Shown in pieces: positions 1-11,932 of a stretch of DNA of 64,000 nt. Both the position numbers and the translations under genes were made by a program. The notes beneath the pieces are model-generated. The model worked only from the letters and a program-made list of their open reading frames with translations. It was not told the origin of the DNA and searched no databases. Each line of letters starts with the position of its first letter. The stretch's first letter is position 1. Source of the stretch: Prinia subflava. Taxonomy: Eukaryota; Chordata; Aves; Passeriformes; Cisticolidae. Location: NCBI RefSeq assembly GCF_021018805.1, contig NC_086283.1:61272182-61336181 (forward strand). Direction: 5' to 3'.

Positions 1-1928
1 CATGGCAACATGGCTGCACTTTCTTTTCTGGCTAAATACAAATCAAGAATCCTGGTTTAAAAAAATCACAAAGACATTACTTACAAAAAGACCTGTAAAT
101 TTAAGCTTAAACCTCCCACATAGGTAGATCTGAAAAGGCTACCCTGCCTGTACAAAAATGTACATCTAGCCTGAAAATACTACAAACTCTAACATACACT
201 ATCTAGATGCAAATGGTAACTCCTTAATCTACTTTCTGAGGGACTGCAGAAAAACATATGCTTTTGAGGCTGTGTGTTTTATCTGTTGCATCAGTAATGT
301 TTCTGAGTGCTTTTATATAAAAGTCAATAAAGTAAGCTAGTTCAAAATGTGCTACCATGACACAAAACAACTTTTGTTCATACTGCTGCTCTTTCTGCTT
401 CCTTTTGTATTAAGTAATTGGCTTAATCATTTTAATCTGCTCTTGAATGGTATAGGATAGAAAAAATGTTCCAAGTTACAAATAAAGTGCCTCTTACCAG
501 CAATATATGTAAATGTCTGTGTATATTCTAAGGCATGCTTAGATTTGTAGTTCATTTGTGCTTAGAATTTTCATTTTCATGATGAAATGATAAAAAAACA
601 TATATGTTGTTATTGCCTATGTGCTGTGGGTAGCCTTGTGTCTGCTTTTGCTGTCCAGGGTAATGAGATTTTTTTCCAGTGTTTTGTTTCTTGATTTATT
701 ATTTAAATCTTTATTTTAAAGCATAAAGTTTAAAACAAGAATTCTATAATCTCAATTATTTGCAATTAATTTATTAGTATTAGTAACATAGAGTTCTTAA
801 AGCAGATCGTCTTTGAAATTCTTACTGCTGTGTGGGGAAAAAAAAAGATTAATTTAAATGAAAACTATTAGAAGAAGATTGTGAATATGTTCATGAGAAC
901 TATCATGTGTAAGGAAGCAGACTTCAGAGGATTATATTGAAATTGCTCTAAAAGAAAAGTATGCCAACACTACACTTGAGAAGTAGAAAGCTGGAAAGGT
1001 ATACATACATTGATTCAGATTCTGTATTCCTTATGCTGTAAGATAAGGCAACATTTTCTTTTCAAATTTTATTTAAGTGCTAAGAAAGGAGCTGGTCAAA
1101 TGTTTTTGTGAAATGTTTCTTGGGAAACATTAGGATAGACAGAAGCAGGCATGAGATGAGTGTATAGCAGGTTAGTGCTTCTCATGTGGCTGTAAGGAGG
1201 ACAGGGAAAGAGTTTGGTCAACAGTAACATCAGAAGATAAAGATTTCCAATTTGACTCAAAGCTGAATTTATAGAAAAGGAAATGTTTTTACCCATGCTG
1301 TAATGAGACTGGCATAGCAGAGTTTATTTCGTGCCTCAGGGATCAGGTTGCAACAGGCTTTGGAGAGGCCAGACAGCTGATATAAACTAATGCACTCTTC
1401 ACAGATGTGCCTGAGTCTGACTGACATGAGGGATTTCAAACACATTTTCCATCAGGCCTTTTCCCATTGCTAATGCTCCCACAGTGGAATGATAGCTCTT
1501 GAAACACTGCTTTCTCCCCATGAAAGTACAGCAGGAACTTTCCACCCTCAGAGGAGGATCTGCTCTTGTGGCTGCCTGTCTATGCCTGACTGCAATTGGG
1601 ACACTCTTTCAAAGGTGGGAAAAACACCTCCTTCTTTGCAAGAGTGAAATGGTGGGAAGAAGAGTGGTGCAGTGACATTACTTGTTGCAGCAGCAAGTAA
1701 TGAACTCCATGACAGAGTTCACTCAGCCAGGTCTTCCAGGAATTTTTTGCATCTGTATTATTCATTGCTAGTATCTGTATTGTCTGCCTGTTTTTGTCAT
1801 GTTTGTTCATAAGAAGTATATTCCTGTCACTCCTGTGTCCATTGTTTTTAATTTACTCCAGTTAAATAGCTGTCACCTCATGCTGTTTTGGGGGTTTCCA
1901 AACCAGAAAAATGCATTAACAATATATG
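1..1928. other. AT-rich unique sequence, no gene seen
   Basis: No open frame with coding character and no recognisable repeat family. At 1677-1720 there are two adjacent short hairpins: 'attacttg' pairs with 'caagtaat', and 'gaactc' pairs with 'gagttc'. They are too short to call as an RNA gene. Confidence 0.5.
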
Positions 1929-2065
1929 TTATTATCATCAATAATATCAATATATTGATATTATTGATGATAATATCAATATGATATTATCATATATTGA
2001 TGAAATATTGATATATCAATATTGATGAAATCATCAATATATCATCAATATATGTTATGATCACT
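1929..2065. repeat. Cluster of AT-rich palindromes built from ATTGATGA/TCATCAAT
   Basis: The core is a perfect 46-bp palindrome without a spacer at 1930-1975 (23-bp arms centred between 1952 and 1953). A second perfect 20-bp palindrome lies at 2004-2023. The same TCATCAAT/ATTGATGA words recur in both orientations up to about 2065. Such sequence can extrude cruciforms and is prone to slippage. There is no coding content. Confidence 0.8.
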
Positions 2066-2171
2066 AATATTATTAGAGAAATACCTAAGGTGCAAACAAG
2101 ACCATATGCCAAAGTCAATAGTATGGGTTTTATTTAACAGAAAATGTGTGAGAGTGAGATAGAAAGTAACA

Positions 2172-2218
2172 GAAAAAAAAAAAAAAAAAAAGGCAGGGAG
2201 AGAGAAAGAGAGAGACAC
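2172..2218. repeat. Poly(A) run followed by GA-rich tract
   Basis: An A-run of about 20 bases is followed by a purine tract rich in AG/GA dinucleotides. It is low complexity. It could be a remnant of a retrotransposed poly(A) tail, but no recognisable retrocopy lies immediately upstream. Confidence 0.7.
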
Positions 2219-2323
2219 AGATTAACTAGAAACATAGTCACCCTCTCTGTGAATCTGTCAGTGTCCCTTTGTTTCTCTTTACTGTGAGCTTCTCAGGGGT
2301 GGGAGTCATGCAAAACATTAGGT

Positions 2324-3027
2324 TCAATGGATTAACATATGTTCAGGTATATGTAGGAACACCCAGCACCTCACTGTATGTACTGGGGGTAGTTTTGCAC
2401 TGTCTTTTGCTACAGGATCTGGATCTGTTGCAATTCTTTGGATTGCATCAGTCCTCTGGTGGAAAACTTTAGAAATGGGTTTTGGGGGTACCTTAGTGGT
2501 CTTTGATGGTCTACCGCCTCTTCTACTGCCTCTGACATGAATGTCCTGGGTGAATGTGATCTCCTCAGGGATGGGGAGTTTTACAGCTGAGCCAGTTTGT
2601 GTAAAGGAGGACAACTGGCACAATGAAAAACACTATCCAGTCTCCACAGCAGCTGCTTGTATCTCTGGTGGTGGTGTTCACCCCTTTTGTCTTAAGTGGA
2701 TCAGAGGTTTTGCTACCATACCCCCAAAATCTCCGCTCCCCCATCTCAGCTAGGGGCAATGTGAACAAACCCAGCCTCAGAGATGAGCCTCTGGGCTGTG
2801 GCCTCCCCCCGCCCAACACAGACAGAGATGATTTTCTGCACAGCTGCTGGGTTTTGCTTTTTTTGAGGATATGTTCTTCTCCTCCAGCCTTGTTTATTGC
2901 TCCTTAGACCTGAGATAATTGGACAACCGTGGCCTAACTCACAGTCCAAATTTCCATCCACAGGCATCTTCGGGAGTGAGAGCAGGATGGCTTCAGTGGT
3001 CACAGGTAAGCAATTGCTTCTTTGCAC
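2324..3027 (-). other. Unrecognised GC-richer insert with consecutive minus-strand open segments
   Basis: This block is visibly richer in G+C than the DNA on both sides. On the minus strand it holds three successive open segments of about 93, 84 and 99 codons in different frames (2746-3027, 2565-2819, 2324-2623). On the minus strand an AATAAA lies at 2894-2889. The pattern would fit a decayed coding insert such as an ERV internal or LTR fragment, or a retrocopy. I recognise no domain in any frame, and I could not find paired TG...CA ends with a target duplication. The function is unknown and the open frames may be chance. Confidence 0.25.
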
Positions 3028-5079
3028 TGTGTGCTACAGTTAGCAAAGTCCTTTGGTGATTTTAACAATGTTTGAGCCAACAAATTTTCAGTCTCACAAT
3101 ATGACAGTAACGCTGTTCCCTCTAATAGCTAAGCTGTTCATCATCTGTAACATGTTTCTCCTACAGCTCTACTGCTGTCCATATAAGGCAGTCCCACAAG
3201 GCACAAACAAAATGCTGGCTGTACTCTCACTGCTGTACCAGCCCAAGCATTTCATTTGCTTTACAGGATTCAAAAATATCCATTGAATTGCTTTCAGCTG
3301 GGAAAGTTTCCTCACTAGTGGTACCCTTTCACAAACAGTTGTCATATACACTTTAAATTCACATCAACACATGGAGGTCTTTTAGTTTTTAGCTATTATC
3401 ATACATTTAGAGCTCTTAAGTGCCTCCACTAAAATACTACTTATGTACAGCAACATCAAGACTCTTGATGTTACACTCTACCGCAAGGCACTTGTTTGCC
3501 TAGATAAAGTAATTTGCTTTGACAAATCTGTGATACATAGAATGCAATTCTCTCAAAAGGTAAAGCCTTTTTATTATTCTTAGGTTTGCTTTTTATTATT
3601 ATTAGATTTGCATACACAAAAACGTCAATGCTTGCAGGTTATGTTAACTATTTGTCAAATATGGTTGACATTGCATATTAAACTTATTAACAGCACATGA
3701 CATATGCTTCAGGGAAGAATTTAATTTTTTCCTGTGGTATTTGTTTTCCAGATGTTCCCATTTTGTTCTTTCTGCTTTTTCCTAGTAGGTAAGAGAAAAA
3801 CTACCAAAGAATCAGAGGAACAAATTGTTAGTAACTGTTGGAAGGAAAATGAGCATTTTTATAGCTATATATTATAATAAAGAGATTTTTTTTTTTCATT
3901 TCTGCTTGCCAGGAATTTTTCAAAGGTTCCCATCGATGCAGCACAGAGTAATATTCCTGAAACAACCTTTACTACAATTCTAGAAGCAGTTTCATTACTC
4001 ATTTGGCAAAATAGCACATAATTTATAATGGTCAGCATGGGTAACAGTTCTGATTAAACCTTAGAGATACAATTTTACTGGCGCAATTTTACCAGTCATG
4101 GTGAGGGGAGACACAATAAAAGTATTGGGATGAAATTAATTCCTGGATATGAAAACTTACTTAAAAATTCTCATCTACAATTTTTTTAGATTTAAATCTT
4201 GGCACTTTTTTTCAGCTTTTTGATCAATAGCCATGGATACAGGTCTTTGAAAATCATATAATTAAACACAATAAAAAGAATATTATTTATGCATGTCTTA
4301 CCACCCTCCATCACAGCTAAGGGATAAAATGACTAATAGCAACCAACTGTCCATTAAAAAAAATGTAAAACGAACTGACTCCTCACTGGAATATCATTGT
4401 GCATCCAGACTCTAAACAAAACAGCTTATTATGGAGACATTTATCATTTGTGTGTCATGGGCTTTGTTTATTTTGCCTCTACAAGACAAACAAAGGGAGT
4501 ACACATCCCATGTTAAACAAAAAAGTTACCTTTGCTTGTGCTGGGAGGAGATATGAGAATGAGTCGAGACATTTGTGGGTAACTACAGATTGTGTATGGT
4601 GTGCTTGACTGGATTAGACATCAAATCTTTTGCATTTTTTTTTCTAGTTTTGAGTTGTAAAATTTCCAAAAATTGTATAAGCAAGTATGACAATACCTAA
4701 GTGTATAATACTGTGCTGTTTCAATTGCAGTAAACAATTGTTATAAGATTTTGAAGCTATGTCTTCTCCTTGCTGTCTCTTCTTAGACACAATTTTTGCT
4801 TTACATATATTATTAAAAAAAATCTAGAAGTCTTTATTAAGGTTTCTGTATCTGTTGTATCTTACATTATAAATAATTTGTAGATTCTAGTAAATTCTTT
4901 AGATAGCTCTACTGAGTTATGTAAACCATGTGCACCTGAAGTACTCAGTGTGAGCCAAGGAATCAAATGAAACCAAACTGGGTCTTAGAGCAGTTTAAAA
5001 AGCTGATCTCTCTGACCCCAAAACAGTTTTAATGATTTGGGAAGAAAATTAATTGCTGGGGGAAAAAAGCAGTCAACAA
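3028..5079. other. AT-rich unique sequence, no gene seen
   Basis: No recognisable repeat or exon. Short open segments (for example 4399-4608 on the plus strand) lack similarity to anything I know and have no convincing splice context. Confidence 0.45.
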
Positions 5080-5220
5080 ACAACCTCCCCCACAAAATCA
5101 AACAAAATATCAAAAACAAACAAACCAACCAACAAACAAACAAAACCCCAACAAAACAAAACAACCCCCCCAAAAAAACAAACAGACAAACAAAAAACCC
5201 CAAGACTAAAAAAATCCCAA
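5080..5220. repeat. A/C-only low-complexity tract (CAAA/CCAA-rich)
   Basis: The plus strand is almost entirely A and C, with runs such as AAACAAAC and a C7 run at 5165-5171. Open frames of 72 and 100 codons across it are by-products of the base bias and are not genes. The tract resembles those at 20.94-21.03 kb and 61.59-61.76 kb. Confidence 0.85.
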
Positions 5221-6869
5221 GAGAACTAGCCATTTGCGATGCATGTATGTCGTAGAAGCAGTGTTGTATATATAATAAAATCCTCACAGTTCTCTGGTAG
5301 GATGGGTCACTGCACCCATGGAATCTGGACTTTTGGCTGTAGTCCTGCTGTTGCTGTCTAAACTCTTATGAGGTGGTTTCCTATGACCTGTATCAAGATT
5401 TAATAGACCTTAGTTTTTCATTTTTATTGAGAAGGGTATTAATCTACTGGCAATCAGATCATCAGATTTATTCCAGCTTTTCTTTTATAAATATTAGAAG
5501 ATGAATAAAGCTTGTTTATCATGTGATAGAAGTTCTTTGCAGATGATATTTCTCTTCTAAATTAAACTCATTCCTTATTTACTCATACATATTATTACCT
5601 AGATCTACTCAATATTTTAAAAATCTTTTAATTTGGTATATGTATCTGGCTTATTTTTCATGATGAATGCTTCAGGTATTTTCTCTTATATAGCAAGGTA
5701 TAATGATATACAGTATTGCACCTCTCATGGATATTATATATATATAGAAATAGGCATAATAAACCATATTCAAGAAATTGTTCAGTTCATGAGCAATTCC
5801 TCACAAGACTAGAAAGATGATGAAGGTGACATTATCTACTTATTCTTACTTACATTACCCAAGAAAGATACAACATATTTCTAATGTCTCAGTATACAGG
5901 TTGCTGAATCCAGTGGCTATAAATTAAGTTCCTAATTCTCTGTGAATTTCATACCTGTGCCAAGCTAATAGAAAGACTGATTGAATAGCATTCAAAGTTG
6001 ATCATACAAGTGGCCTTTAAAGGCTATGAAGATGTTATGCTTAACCCCATGCTCAGAACAAATCTGAAAGGAATTCTAAAAAGTTTTAAAAATTATTCAG
6101 CCCCCACTTCTATCATATGTTCAGAGAAAGAGCCTCTTTCTACAGTGATGCTGGAGATGGGAAGAGAAGGCTTGCTGGTAATTATTCATCAACAGCTCGG
6201 AGTAGGACTAAGAAATGGGCAGGAAGACAACACAGAACACTTTATTTGGTGAGAAAAATCAACAATATTAAAAATAAATCACATCTCAGGTAGCACATAT
6301 CATTAATTTTTCTTTTCACAATTCAGATTAGAAACCTTTAAAACCTCTGAAGAAAATGTTTACAAGGAATGTAACCCAACTTCAACCCTACAGATGTTTA
6401 ATTTTTTAATCCTGTCCAGCAAATTTTCAATATCTCTGACATAATGGTTTCTTCTAAATTAAAATTAATTCATCTCTGTAACATTTGACATTTTATCTTA
6501 CTCAAAAATAAAATCATTAACTGCTTTTTATTTTTCCTTCTTTCATCTGATCTATAGTCATTCTCTTGAATATTGTATACTGGCTAATTTAAAGAAATGC
6601 TTCAATATGTTATAATAAAGTAACTAAACATGGTTATTCAGAAAACATTTGGACCTTTCACATTAGGCTGTAGAGCTACTAAATGTAATAGAAGCCATTC
6701 ATCTTGAGCTGGCTGCAACATTGTTATTCCTAGTGAGAAATACCTTAATTTGTTAAGAGTGACAATGAGTTACTTAGTATATTTCTGTGGCTTCTACATT
6801 CTATGGCTTTTATTGCATAAATTCACCACAACCTCTTAAAATACTAAACGTAATAATTTCAGATGAAAC
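5221..6869. other. AT-rich unique sequence, no gene seen
   Basis: Contains a short (TA)n run near 5739-5750. An 84-codon open segment (5998-6252, plus) is in AT-rich sequence without a recognisable domain. I see no repeat family. Confidence 0.45.
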
Positions 6870-7648
6870 ATTGGCTCCCCTGAAAGCAGAGGGGACATAT
6901 GGAGAGTCCTTGACAGATTAGAAGGCAGGATAATCACCAATCATATGAAGTTGAACAAGGGCAATTGCCAGATTCTCTAACTGTAATGGGACAACCCAGG
7001 ATTAACAGACAGGCTGGGAAATTAGAGGCTGGAAATCAGTGCCATGGAAAGCAAATTCTGAGTCCTAGTCGAGGACAAGCTGAACATGAGCCAGCAGTGC
7101 CCTGGCAGCCAGGAGGGCCACCTGTGTCCTGGGTGCATCAGGCACAGCATCACAACTGGGCAGGGGAGGGATTGTCCTGCTCTGCGCTGGGGCAGCCTCA
7201 CCTGCTGGAGGCAGTTTTGGGTGACATAAAACAAGGAAGACATTGAGCTGTTAATAGAGTGTCCAAAGCGGGTCAGAAAAGGTGGAGAGGGGCCCAGAGG
7301 TGAAGTCGTATGAGGAGTGGCTGAGGTCACATGGTCTGTTCAGCCGTGAGGGGACTGATGGGAGACCTCACTGCTTCCTCATGAGAAGAGGAGGGCCATA
7401 CGCAGCTCTCTTCTCTCTTGCTGCCAGTAATACCAACAATCTTCATTCAAACACTGGGACAGGCTCCTGAGGGAAGTGGTCACAGCACCGAGTTTACCAG
7501 AGTTCAAGAAGTGTTTGGGCAATGCTCTCAGGTGCATGGTGTGACTCTTGGGGCTCTTCTGTGTGGGGCAAGGAGCTGGAGTTTAATGGTCTTTGTAGGT
7601 CCCTTTCATCTCAGGGTATTCATTCACTGGTTCTATGAAATCAGAGAG
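6870..7648 (+). mobile_element. CR1 LINE, 3' portion (plus orientation)
   Basis: Degenerate CR1 non-LTR retrotransposon fragment covering the C-terminal end of the reverse-transcriptase ORF and the 3' UTR. Typical CR1 phrases are visible: 'gaacatgagccagcagtgccc' near 7082, 'gaggagtggctgaggtca' near 7310, 'gacaggctcctgagggaa' near 7460, and the closing block 'ggtctttgtaggtcc' near 7588. The copy is 5'-truncated, carries indels and is not able to encode protein. Its 3' end runs into an (ACTAG)n repeat and a second, opposed CR1 fragment. Confidence 0.85.
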
Positions 7649-7665
7649 AAGTAGCATCATCTTAA

Positions 7666-7705
7666 ACTAGACTAGACTAGACTAGACCAGACTAGACTAG
7701 ACTAG
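7666..7705. repeat. (ACTAG)8 microsatellite
   Basis: Eight ACTAG pentamers with one ACCAG variant. The array sits exactly between the 3' ends of two CR1 fragments lying tail-to-tail. Confidence 0.9.
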
Positions 7706-7910
7706 AATAGTTCAGCTGGAAAAGACATAGAATAATAATTTTGTATAACTGATTGATCTCTTCAGGGCCAGCTAGAAGATAAAGTATGTTATTAAGGTCT
7801 CTTCAAATGCCTCTTGAATGCTGGCAGTCTGGAATGATTGTCTCATTGTCCAGATTTTTTCTTTTGAGTTCCAAGTGGTGTTCCCTGTTCAGCCAAACTG
7901 CTCTTTTGTC
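7706..7910 (-). mobile_element. CR1 LINE 3' end fragment (minus orientation)
   Basis: Read on the plus strand it starts with the reversed CR1 3' end ('aatagttcagctggaaaagac') and continues with words typical of reversed CR1 3' UTR, such as 'atgttattaaggtc' and 'caaatgcctcttgaatgctg'. It is short and diverged, and is opposed to the preceding plus-strand CR1. Confidence 0.65.
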
Positions 7911-8111
7911 TTATTTACTTGAGTTAAGACATGGTGGAATTGCCTGCTCCTGAGATTTTAAAATTGGTCCTTAGACAATTGCCAGTACTCATATGTGGGA
8001 ACCAAACTGACTGGGATGAGTCGGAAGCTGAAGCTGGCTTCTGCAGGAGGCTTCAACCTGACACCATGGAAAGTGGGATACTGAAAGGGAGATATCTGGT
8101 CAGGTTATGGT

Positions 8112-8465
8112 GAGAAGACTGTAGCCATGGGGGTTGGTATGTTGGTGGAATTATCCCATAATAGGTCAAGGTTTTGGTTCTTGTTCTCAGTTGGTTAGGG
8201 ACCTGTCACATATAAGGTCACATTCCTAGTCCAAGCTTGCAATTGGATTCCTGCCCTCAGAATATGCCATCTATTGTTACATTTGCCCCGTCCCTTGGTC
8301 TTTAGATCTTGCCCCTCACATTGTGCTGCTTCTCTGTTTGTTATTTTCACTATTAAAGTTTTTTTATTTTTTGGGCAGCTCCATTGTTCCCATCCCTCTA
8401 TTTTCCCATGCTTCCCTGGCTAGACTGGACTCAGGGTTGCAGCAAGCTGGACTGTGACACTCACA
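8112..8465. other. Possible degenerate LTR-like segment
   Basis: A TATA-like 'catataagg' (near 8210), a poly(A)-like ATTAAA at 8352 and a GC-richer composition suggest an LTR fragment. I could not find TG...CA ends with a matching target duplication, so this is only a suggestion. Confidence 0.2.
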
Positions 8466-11335
8466 GACTTCTAAGCCCTCAAAGGCAGATTCTCAGTGTT
8501 CAGTTCTAGGTAGGTTCTCAAGTAGTTTAGTTTGGTGTACTGAAATCCAGAGGAGCAACTCTGCTGACCTTTGTACCCATTACACTGAAAATTCTAAACT
8601 CAACCATTTTGTGATAACTGACAAAGCCAGCCACCTACCACTGCATATCCCACAAGTTCTCTATTCACAAATTAGAAATCCAGGAGTGCATCTTTGCTAG
8701 TTGACTTACTGAGTACTTGCGACCAGAAGTTATCTCCTACAAACTTCTCACATTTCCCAGGCTAGCTTGTCACAGCAGTACAGTACTCCCGTAGGTCTGG
8801 GAAATAGAAATCCCGCAGAGGGGCAAGGGTTGCTGATCTCTCTTAATTTCCTATAGAATATCTTATCAGTGCTATCATCTAGGCTAGGCCATTGGGCCAT
8901 TGGTAACAGATGCCCAGTATAACATCTCCTTTGTTTTTCTTCCCTTTTTTTCATACAGTGCTTCTCCTCCACTGTGCCTGCCCTTTCTGAACAGCCTGGC
9001 TTGTTGCACAACTAGCCCTCTAGTTGTGCAACTCATTGCACCAAGTCTCACTAATATCAAAGATGTCATAGTTCATAGAACCAACCAATTAGGCATCTGG
9101 CCGAGAACTTGCTGTGTGAATTCTGCAAAAATAAATCAAATGAAACAATGATTACTAAGTTTCACTTAAGCAGTTAAATGTAATGCCCAAGGCAGTTCCT
9201 CCAGTTTAAGAATCTATAAAAGTGCATGGATAATCCTTGTTCTGTTCCCTCCACCACTTATGAGAGTAAATACTAGTAATTACTTATATTGAATAGAGGA
9301 CTGAGATACAAAACTTGTTGGAATTTGGTGGGGTTTACAGATAGTTAAGAATCCAAATTCCAAAGTCTAAGTATTCCCTATTGATTCCTATAGGGTGTGA
9401 ACTGGGCCCTAGATCCAGAATCTCACATACTTGGGTAATATTTTGAAGCATAATGAAAGTTAGAGAAATATTTAAAAATTTCTTTGAAATATTCCTTTGT
9501 AAAAGCTTGGAAACTATGGAGCTTTGCTAGAGAATAAACAAAATATATTAAAAATCTTAAATTTTTCTGCTTTAAAAGGGATTTTCTGTGGGATTTATAA
9601 ACCGAAATTATTACTAAGTTGTCAGCTGGTGTAAACTGCATTACTCATGTAATTTGGCATACGCGTTGAACATATCTGAGTTATGGATGAGAGTTGTTGA
9701 TAAGTTCAGTGTCACAAAGACTGCAATTGTTAGAAGTTGTTTTGAAAAAACGGGTGGCACAAATAACAAAGAATATCCCAGTTATTCTGGTTATTCCTGG
9801 TTCCTGGTTATCCAGGAAAACATTTCAGTGCTTGCATGAATCAGACATATTTCTATTCTTATGTCTAACTTGGACAATGCAAACCATATCTCCAGCTTCT
9901 GTATTTTGCAATGAAAGTGCAAGGGAGTGATCTCATGCCAGGATTTTATGAACATTCTATGCTGAACCATCTCAAATGTCATGTATCTTTTATCTCTTTA
10001 ACTGTAGATAAACTCATGATGGTATTTAAATTGACAATCCCATTATTGTGCCTCATTCCCAAACTATCATTTTAACCTGTCTTGGTTATAGAATGACAGC
10101 TGTTTTCTATTTAAAACTGTGACTGCTTCCATGGATATGTCATTCAGACAACCGATGGTTCCTCTTCATGTGAAGATTTTAAGAACACAAACATCTGAAT
10201 TTATTTTTTATTTTGGATGCATAGCAACAGCAGTACTGAAAATACTGCTAGAGTCTTATGCTTCTGTATAATGGATTGGACCTAAAATATCTAAGCATGG
10301 GAAAATTGCTCCATTGGTCATCAAATAATCCTGATTCCTCATTGAAGTCCTTCCTCATTCCTCTCACTGGAAGGTAGAAGATTAATTGGAAGGGAAGATG
10401 CATTGCTTTTGTGCTACATCTGAATTTGATATGTTATAGACTTCTAGTTCAGCGAGCTGGGTTAAAGAAGTTTGTTTGACTATATGCTTCCAAATATCCC
10501 CAAAATAAAATGTAGCTACATGTGCTCGTTCCAAATAATATTTGTATATTTAAAAAAAAAATATTTCCAAAATACAATTTGTAAGATTACTTTTAAAATT
10601 TAATTCTGTAGACTTTCTGTACAGGAAAAAAAAAATTTCAAATATTTCTGAAGCTTTTATTTAATTTTACTGTATCCATTCGGATAACCCAGAATCATTC
10701 ATTCTTGCAGAGTGAGGCAAAAATTTGCACAATAAAAATAGACACATCTCAATTTGATTTTTAAATAAGCTGAAGGGGGCAAAAAGAATAGGCATTGCTG
10801 CATAAATGAATAGTACGTGTTTAAACAAACTCAGTTATTCCCAGGAGGAAACGACAGCAAATACCATCATCATTAGGCTGTTGATTTTGCTGTACATCTT
10901 ACCCCTTTATTATGTATTCACCTGGAGCCTGATTTTCATCTTATTTTTGTCTGTGTGAGATGATAAATCTGTTACCTTTTTCAGCCACACATAACTCAGA
11001 AGGAAGAACTGAGTTTCCTTTTTGAGGTGTGCTTTTATGTGTAACAGTGGGGAATAAACGGCCAAAGAATAAGCAGTTCTACATGTCTTATTTCCAGAGA
11101 GCTGCTGGCCATTATATTTGGTTAGGTAGACAAATATGAGCAAGCCTAGATCCAAGTGGGACAAATAATCATCAAATAAGAGTATTCTACAGATTATTTT
11201 TATTGATAACTTTTTTCAGTCCCAGATATGTTTTAAAATTTCATGTTGGACAAATCAACAGCCCTTTTGTGCAATCATTTTTGCAACTTGTCAGGAAAGA
11301 AGGTATACTATCTGTGGACTCCTTGTAAAGTACAG
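8466..11335. other. AT-rich unique sequence, no gene seen
   Basis: No repeat family is recognised. Short open segments on both strands (for example 8748-9151, 9654-9982) overlap in several frames and have no recognisable domain. Confidence 0.45.
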
Positions 11336-11932
11336 TACAAGCAAGCACAGTACAAGCCAGGTAATGCAGCCTGTTTGGTTTGCATTAGTAAGAAAATTAT
11401 CAGAAGGTCAAAGGAAGTGATTTTTCCTTCTATTCAGTACTGATAAGACACATCTAGGGAACTGTATCCAGCTCTGTGCTGCCAAGTACAATGTCTTACT
11501 GGAGAGAAGTCCATGTCAGGAACAAAAATGTGATGAAGAAATTAGCACATTTCTTTCTTTGGAGAGAAATTGAGTGTCTTGGGACTGGTTCAGCCTGGAG
11601 AAGAGAAGGCTTAGATGGGATGTTATCAATTTGAGTAAATACCTAAAGGGAGAGTACAAAAAAGATAAAGCCAGGCTCTTTCCACTGCTGTTGTGACAGT
11701 GCTCACAAAATAAAAGATTCTAAAGTACATCTGACTAAAAGAAAAATAAAACATTTTTACAGAAGGCGATCAGAGTGGAACAGTTTGCCTATACAGCGAT
11801 TTTGGAATCTTCATCCTTGGAGAAATCAAAGACCCACCTGACAACAGGCTTGGACAATCTGCTTGTGGTTGAGTAAGGGATTTAACTACATGACATTCAA
11901 AAGAGCCATTCTGTGATCCCATGAATATGAGG
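11336..11932 (+). mobile_element. CR1 LINE, 3' portion (plus orientation)
   Basis: A diverged CR1 3' part. It begins near a 'gcagcctgttt...' block and includes 'aaggaagtgatttttccttc', 'ggttcagcctggagaag' and the closing 'attctgtgatcccatgaat' tail. It is 5'-truncated, with many substitutions and indels and no intact ORF. Its divergence suggests an old insertion. Confidence 0.75.

Noticed and set aside
1677..1720. Two adjacent short hairpins as a possible microRNA or structured RNA
   Set aside because: Stems of 6 to 12 pairs are too short and there is no other support.
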